Part shown: piece after piece, positions 7,398-10,817 of the stretch
Layout of the letters: each line of letters begins with the position of its first letter
Position numbering within the stretch: the stretch's first letter is position 1
Assembly: GCA_900763175.1 (NCBI GenBank)
Contig: CAAFJI010000084.1
Coordinates: 1-10,817, forward strand
Origin: Lachnospiraceae bacterium
GTDB taxonomy: Bacteria; Bacillota; Clostridia; Lachnospirales; Lachnospiraceae
Direction of reading: 5' to 3'
DNA length: 10,817 bases
Made by a program: the position numbers and the translations under genes
Notes under the pieces: generated by a model
Told to the model about the DNA's origin: nothing
What the model saw: the letters and a program-made list of their open reading frames with translations, nothing else
The model's database searches: none

Positions 7398-7560
7398 TAG
7401 AGCGTGCCCCAAAATCATTCCTGCAATCTGCACGCCCCACTTTGCGGTATATTTCATCCGAATTCGGTTGCCGTAGCCCGCTACGGCGCCCTCATCCGGG
7501 TGAAATCTCCCACAAATTGTGACGCACATCTTGCAGAAAGCCTTTTCCAAACACGCTCTA
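7398..7560 (-). mobile_element. MITE-like element, copy 1, upstream of copA
   Basis: This 163-bp non-coding element is bounded by TA at both ends. Its ends, TAGAGCGTG and CACGCTCTA, are inverted, and it carries an internal palindromic core (GCCGTAGC and its complement). It is the reverse complement of the element at 10408-10571 with only a few differences: one end reads GCGTGCCCC instead of GCGTGTTTG, plus two single-base changes. The whole unit can fold into one long imperfect hairpin. A TA target and short inverted ends fit mobilisation by an IS630/Tc1-mariner-type transposase, which is not in the window. Short reading frames cross it but are judged fortuitous. It fills nearly half of the gene-free stretch 7361-7709. 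Confidence 0.8.
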
Positions 7561-7631
7561 ACTTGCCGGCTGGGTTCTTTTTTATGTAATAGATGGGGAA
7601 TTTCTTACACACTCAGGAGATTTTTAAAATC

Positions 7632-7660
7632 TTTACATCATTTCCCATGTCTGTTATACT
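7632..7660 (+). promoter_or_regulatory. predicted promoter of the exonuclease gene
   Basis: TTTACA (7632-7637) and TATACT (7655-7660) are separated by 17 bases. The expected start at about 7667 gives a leader of about 43 bases before ATG 7710, with AGAAGGA (7694-7700) as ribosome site. Confidence 0.75.
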
Positions 7661-7709
7661 TGTGAAGCAATCAAAAGATCGTAAATTCTTCTGAGAAGGA
7701 AACAAAATC

Positions 7710-8675
7710 ATGAATTACATTGTATTTGACCTGGAGTGGAATCAGAGTCCAGGGGGAAAAAGGTGGTCTAACAGTCGTCTGCCTTTTGAAATTATAGAAA
7801 TCGGCGCAGTAAAACTGAATGAGAGAAAAGAAATCATGGACAGCTTTCAGCGCCTGATCAAGCCACAGGTCTACAACTGGATTCATGACAGCATTCATGA
7901 GGTCATCCACATGGATTATAAAGATCTGCAAAGGGGAACTCCTTTTCCCCAGGCAGTTACAGAATTTATAGAATGGTGCGGCGAGGAATATGTATTTTTT
8001 ACATGGGGAAATCAGGATGTGATGGAGCTTCAGAGAAATATGAAATATTATCAGAAGCTTTCCCTGATTCCGGGACCTGTGAAGTATTATGATGTGCAGA
8101 AGCTCTTTGCCCTGAGATACGAGGAAAATCAGGAGCGGAGAGCCCTGGAATTTGCGGCCCAGAAGATGGGCGTAGAGAAAAAAATGGATTTCCACAGGGC
8201 CCTTGGAGATGCCTATTATACAGCCCGTGTACTGCAAAAAATAGAGGACGAATATATTCTTCCTAACTTTTCATTGGATGTTTACCAGAATCCAAAAAGC
8301 CGGAAAGAAGAAATCCATATTTCTTATCCGGACCATGATAAATATGTTTCCAGGGAGTTTAATTCCAGGGAGAGGATTATGAAGGACCGGGAAGTGACCA
8401 GCACCAGATGCCCTCTTTGCCACAACCCGGCCAAGCGTAAAATCCGATGGTTTATGAACAATTCAAAGGTATATTTCAGCGTATCTCTTTGTCAGGAACA
8501 TGGCTATATTCTAGGCAAAGTCCGCATCCGCAAGACGGAAGAAAATATGTATTACGCCATCAAAACTTTAAAAAATGTGGGTGACAAGGAAGCGGAGGAA
8601 GTTCGTTTGAAAAGAGAAGCCCACCGGGCCAGAAAGAAAACCAAAAAGGCAGAAGAGGACAGAAGTAATATCTGA
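7710..8675 (+). CDS. DEDDh 3'-5' exonuclease (ERI-1/KapD-like) with C-terminal CxxC...CxxH module
   Basis: The first 180 or so residues of this 321-residue protein form an exonuclease domain of the DnaQ superfamily. The four acidic residues and the histidine are visible: D7 and E9 in VFDLEW, D103 in TWGNQDVMEL, and H162 and D167 in FHRALGDAYYTARVL. The WCGEEYVFFTWGNQD stretch resembles the ERI-1/KapD branch, which trims the 3' ends of RNA or DNA with two metal ions. After the domain, residues 234-264 contain CPLC and, 23 residues on, CQEH (C234, C237, C261, H264), a likely zinc-binding module in a basic region that may hold nucleic acid. The C-terminus is a highly charged tail rich in K, R and E. 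There is no signal peptide or membrane helix. The gene has its own promoter and a shared terminator. RNA versus DNA as substrate cannot be decided from sequence. Confidence 0.85.
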   Translation: MNYIVFDLEWNQSPGGKRWSNSRLPFEIIEIGAVKLNERKEIMDSFQRLIKPQVYNWIHDSIHEVIHMDYKDLQRGTPFPQAVTEFIEWCGEEYVFFTWGNQDVMELQRNMKYYQKLSLIPGPVKYYDVQKLFALRYEENQERRALEFAAQKMGVEKKMDFHRALGDAYYTARVLQKIEDEYILPNFSLDVYQNPKSRKEEIHISYPDHDKYVSREFNSRERIMKDREVTSTRCPLCHNPAKRKIRWFMNNSKVYFSVSLCQEHGYILGKVRIRKTEENMYYAIKTLKNVGDKEAEEVRLKREAHRARKKTKKAEEDRSNI

Positions 8676-8682
8676 AAAAATA

Positions 8683-8726
8683 AAAAGCTATGAGAAATCG
8701 TTTAGTTGCATTTCTCATAGCTTTTT
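8683..8726. terminator. bidirectional terminator between the exonuclease and carboxypeptidase genes
   Basis: AAAAGCTATGAGAAAT (8683-8698) pairs perfectly with ATTTCTCATAGCTTTT, starting at 8710, across an 11-base loop. Runs of A and T at the two sides make a terminator usable in both directions, as expected between convergent genes (stops at 8675 plus and 8763 minus). Confidence 0.9.
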
Positions 8727-8762
8727 TAGGTTCGATAATAAACTATCACAGGAGAATCGGCT

Positions 8763-10022
8763 TCACGCCCCTGGAATCGTAAGCAGATCCTTCATAACAG
8801 ACCGCTCATACTGCATTCCCCATCCGACCATCTGTCCGTTAAAGTAATACTTACTCTTCAATCGAAGCGGCCCCACTGCGTTAGAAAGAATCGCCTGCTT
8901 CTTGGTAAGGGTACTGAGATCTGTGCCAGCAGGAACTGTCACATAAACATTTTTCGTATAGTAAAATGGATAGGTATTTCCACAGTTATTTAACAGATAT
9001 TCCTCGTTAGGCAGGTTTTTCTTCGGAACCGGATTCTTGCTGATCTTGACCTTTTTGCATTCAAAATTATCAAAACCATAATCCAGCAGTGCAGCCGTAT
9101 CACTGTATGCACCATTCACAGAATTCAGCACAACTGCGACCAAAGTCATATTTCCGCGCTTGGCGAAGGTGATCAGAGTATTTCCTGCAGCTGTGGTATA
9201 GCCTGTTTTTCCACCCAGAACACCGTCATAAGCGTAGTCCCTTCCAGACATCATCTTGTGATGATTCAGCAGATAACGTGTTTCCGTAAACTTATTGGTA
9301 GGCGGGATCTCATACAGATCTGTAGTGAAAAACTTCCGGCAAAGAGGGTTCAGCCAGGCAGCTTTCGCAATCTTCGCCATATCGGAGGCTGTGGTTACGT
9401 GAGTTTCATCCGGAAGTCCATTGGGATTGTTAAAATGAGAATTCTTGCATCCGAGCTGCTGGGCTCTGGTGTTCATCAGCTCCACGAATTTCTTTACAGA
9501 ACCGGAAACTTCTTCTCCAATGGCAAGTGCCATCTCATTGGCAGATTCCAGCATCAGTCCCATGAGACATTGCTCCACGGTGAAAACCTCTCCCGCATCT
9601 CCGTAAATGGTAGAGCTTCCGGCTTCAATCCCGTAGGCTGCCTGCTGTGACAAAGTAATCTCTGCATTTACATCCAGATTCTCACATCCAAGAAGGCAGG
9701 TAAGAAGCTTGGTAATACTGGCTGGATACAGCTTGGTATTGGCATTTTTGGAATAGAGGATGGCTTCTGTATTCACATCCATAAGAACTGCAGCCTGGGC
9801 CTCGATCTGTGGACCGGCAGGCCAGCTCTCTATGGAATCTGTATCCGCAGCCTGTGTATAATACTGTGTGTGCGGATCTGGCGTAGGCGTGGCAGAAACA
9901 GTAGCATCACTGGAATCTGTGGCCTCGGCCCATGCAGACGCAGTCTGGGAAAGGAGCATTCCCGCAGCCAGAACGGTACAGACAATCCGTCTTATTTTCA
10001 TATGAAAGTTCTTTCTGTTCAT
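8763..10022 (-). CDS. D-alanyl-D-alanine carboxypeptidase (PBP5/DacA-like, serine peptidase S11)
   Basis: This exported 419-residue enzyme removes the terminal D-alanine from peptidoglycan pentapeptides and so limits cross-linking. Residues 1-32 form a signal peptide: a basic start (MNRKNFHMKIRR), a hydrophobic core (IVCTVLAAGMLL) and likely cleavage after ASA or AWA. A Thr/Ser/Pro/Asp-rich linker (about 33-65) follows. All three active-site motifs are present: SITK (S102, K105) within LYPASITKLL, SAN (160-162) within LESANEMA, and KTG (272-274) within LGGKTGYTTAAG. The C-terminal part (about 322-419) fits the small beta domain of PBP5-type enzymes, but I see no clear amphipathic membrane anchor at the end, so it may be secreted or loosely attached. 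AAAGGAT before ATG 10022 supports the start; M8 is a less likely alternative. DacA, DacB and DacF paralogues cannot be told apart here. Confidence 0.93.
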   Translation of the reverse strand: MNRKNFHMKIRRIVCTVLAAGMLLSQTASAWAEATDSSDATVSATPTPDPHTQYYTQAADTDSIESWPAGPQIEAQAAVLMDVNTEAILYSKNANTKLYPASITKLLTCLLGCENLDVNAEITLSQQAAYGIEAGSSTIYGDAGEVFTVEQCLMGLMLESANEMALAIGEEVSGSVKKFVELMNTRAQQLGCKNSHFNNPNGLPDETHVTTASDMAKIAKAAWLNPLCRKFFTTDLYEIPPTNKFTETRYLLNHHKMMSGRDYAYDGVLGGKTGYTTAAGNTLITFAKRGNMTLVAVVLNSVNGAYSDTAALLDYGFDNFECKKVKISKNPVPKKNLPNEEYLLNNCGNTYPFYYTKNVYVTVPAGTDLSTLTKKQAILSNAVGPLRLKSKYYFNGQMVGWGMQYERSVMKDLLTIPGA

Positions 10023-10092
10023 AAAAATCCTTTCGCTAAAATCTAATATATTATCAGGTTATTGGTGAACGTAAAACTACATATTCCAATAT

Positions 10093-10098
10093 AGTATA
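10093..10098 (-). promoter_or_regulatory. possible extended -10 element of the carboxypeptidase promoter
   Basis: On the minus strand TGGTATACT gives a TG-N extended -10 (TATACT, 10098-10093), about 70 bases upstream of ATG 10022. The -35 region is not convincing. An AT-rich leader follows. Confidence 0.4.
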
Positions 10099-10215
10099 CC
10101 ACTTTTTCAGCTGCAAAACTATTAAAAGAGTGTGAAAACTTTATCTCACTGTCAGAAATCTACACATATAGAGATTTTTCAAGAGGTTTCAGCTATATTT
10201 TTGGCGGAAAAACAC

Positions 10216-10245
10216 TTGACATATGGAAATTGCCACCCTTATAAT
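10216..10245 (+). promoter_or_regulatory. strong sigma-A promoter of the T-box leader
   Basis: A perfect TTGACA (10216-10221) and a perfect TATAAT (10240-10245) are separated by 18 bases. The expected transcription start is about 10252, just before Stem I of the T-box. Confidence 0.88.
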
Positions 10246-10407
10246 AGACAGGAAAACAAGATAGGCAAAGACTGCGATGGAGACAGTAAGCTGTTTTTGA
10301 ACGTTTCAGCGAGACGGGACTGGTGTAAGCCCGTTACAAGTAGATTCAGCCCAAGATCACTCCGGAGTTTTATTTCTGAGAAGGCAGTGTTCCTGTAGAG
10401 ACATTGC

Positions 10408-10571
10408 TAGAGCGTGTTTGAAAAAGGCTTTCTGCAAGATGTGCGTCACAATTTGTGTGAGATTTCACCCGGATGAGGGCGCCGTAGCGGGCTACGGCAA
10501 CCGAATTCGGATGAAATATACCGCAAAGTGGGGCGTGCAGATTGCAGGAATGATTTTTCAAACACGCTCTA
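10408..10571 (+). mobile_element. MITE-like element, copy 2, inside the T-box leader
   Basis: This 164-bp TA-bounded element has ends TAGAGCGTGTTTGAAAAA and the complementary TTTTTCAAACACGCTCTA, so the terminal inverted repeats are intact for 18 bases. The interior is also largely self-complementary, with a perfect GCCGTAGC/GCTACGGC stem at 10481-10488 and 10491-10498, so it can fold as one long hairpin. It is nearly identical to copy 1 at 7398-7560, in opposite orientation. It lies between TCCT (10391-10394) and AGGA (10575-10578), which could pair and close a leader hairpin once the element is ignored. It encodes no convincing protein. Confidence 0.85.
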
Positions 10572-10660
10572 GGTAGGAGATAACGGTATTCCCCCGTTAT
10601 TGGGAGCGTGTATCGGCTGTGTGCCCGTACATTGTAACAGGTGGTATAACGAGTGCTGAC

Positions 10661-10695
10661 AGCCTTTGTCCTTTTACAGGATGGAGGCTTTTCTT
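10661..10695 (+). terminator. T-box-controlled intrinsic terminator
   Basis: AGCCTTTGTCC (10661-10671) and GGATGGAGGCT (10679-10689) form an 11-bp stem including G-U pairs, followed by TTTTCTT. The left arm overlaps the 3' strand of the antiterminator, the expected switch between tRNA-bound and unbound forms. Confidence 0.85.
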
Positions 10696-10733
10696 ATGCA
10701 ATAGGAAATTCCGTTGGAATCCCCTATTGCATA
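10695..10733 (+). repeat. long imperfect hairpin downstream of the T-box terminator
   Basis: TATGCAATAGG..ATTCC and GGAAT..CCTATTGCATA pair over 18 positions with one AA/CC mismatch and a three-base loop (GTT, 10713-10715). AGAAAAAG follows, so it is not a standard terminator in this direction; read on the minus strand the tract is C-T-T-T-T-T-C-T before the stem. It probably belongs to an intergenic repeat that continues to the window edge. Confidence 0.55.
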
Positions 10734-10748
10734 GAAAAAGCCCTACCG

Positions 10749-10817
10749 GGCAGGATCCAGAAGCGGCGGAAAGGCAGATGTTGCTGAAGCAACCCGCCGC
10801 GGGCGGAGAATCCTGCA
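10749..10817 (+). repeat. structured dispersed repeat, cut by the window end
   Basis: GCAGGAT (about 10750) can pair with ATCCTGC (10810-10816). Inside this GCGGCGG (10763-10769) pairs with CCGCCGC, ending at 10800, and TTGCTGAAGCAA makes a small hairpin. The part from ATGTTGCTG (10778) to GGCGGAGAATCCTGC (10802-10816) matches the repeat at 2850-2888, where it forms a terminator. By analogy the complementary arm and a T run may follow just outside the window. No gene start with a ribosome site is seen between the T-box terminator and the edge. Confidence 0.5.

Larger units (their letters stand above)
10252..10695 (+). ncRNA. T-box riboswitch leader, isoleucine specifier, interrupted by a MITE
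   Basis: Stem I is closed by ACTGC (10271-10275) with GCAGT (10384-10388). Above it GGAG (10279-10282) pairs with CTCC (10360-10363) and GCTG (10290-10293) with CAGC (10347-10350). These enclose a specifier loop with the AGTA strand on one side and CCAAG-ATC-A on the other. The codon AUC (10356-10358), followed by the usual A, indicates tRNA-Ile. The distal CAGCGAGACGGG...GGTGTAAGCCCG is the conserved apical region. Further on are a possible Stem III (10580-10586 with 10594-10600) and the T-box GGTGGT with UGGU at 10642-10645, whose U suits the A discriminator base of tRNA-Ile. The antiterminator pairs GTAA.AGG (10634-10641) with CCT.TTAC (10670-10677). A competing terminator follows. The intervening 10408-10571 is a MITE. 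Uncharged tRNA-Ile should allow readthrough into a gene beyond the window, perhaps ileS. Confidence 0.87.

Noticed and set aside
7404..7589. Small protein genes in the MITE copies (also 7290-7550 and 10370-10561)
   Set aside because: They are open only because the repeat happens to lack stops, have no ribosome sites, and one runs through a riboswitch leader.
10160..10185. Small inverted repeat AAATCT/AGATTT upstream of the T-box promoter as an operator
   Set aside because: Only six pairs in AT-rich sequence, with no match to a known operator; could be chance.
10132..10398. 88-codon plus-strand frame before the MITE
   Set aside because: It overlaps the promoter and Stem I of the T-box; the RNA structure explains the sequence.

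Overview
The window looks like a chromosomal piece of a low-to-mid GC anaerobic Firmicute, most likely a gut Lachnospiraceae (Blautia/Ruminococcus-like). This rests on strong AGGAGG ribosome sites, sigma-A-type promoters, a T-box leader, protein flavour and the class of small dispersed repeats. Genus is a guess. No rRNA, tRNA, CRISPR array or prophage is visible.

Layout. Positions 1-669 are AT-rich and hold the tail of a Crp/Fnr-type regulator and a small HD-domain protein. Positions 761-2242 encode a membrane diguanylate cyclase (periplasmic-type sensor plus GGDEF). Positions 2417-2791 (perhaps to about 2845) are the frameshifted relic of a sensor histidine kinase, running into a dispersed terminator repeat. 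On the minus strand follow glucose-6-phosphate isomerase (2993-4576) and a copper P1B-ATPase (4772-7360). The last 72 codons of the ATPase form a CopZ-like domain with its own ribosome site and start codon. On the plus strand is a DEDDh exonuclease (7710-8675). Convergent to it is a D-Ala-D-Ala carboxypeptidase (8763-10022, minus). The right end, 10023-10817, has no gene. It holds a strong promoter and a T-box leader whose specifier codon reads AUC (isoleucine), followed by further repeats.

The most striking observations concern small elements. Two nearly identical copies (163 and 164 bp, inverted to each other) of a TA-flanked, hairpin-forming MITE are present. One lies 37 bp upstream of the copper ATPase start. 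The other lies inside the T-box leader, apparently in the loop of a hairpin between Stem I and the antiterminator. A second repeat family ends in a GAATCCTGC terminator palindrome; it occurs after the kinase relic and again at the right edge of the window, downstream of the T-box terminator. The isoleucine T-box therefore appears to be remodelled by at least one and perhaps two repeat insertions, and its target gene lies outside the window.

The genes are mostly independent single-gene transcription units, each with its own promoter and/or terminator: central metabolism (pgi), copper export and chaperoning (copA/copZ), nuclease, wall maturation (dac) and signalling (HD protein, cyclase, kinase relic). 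I see no multi-gene defence or biosynthetic system.
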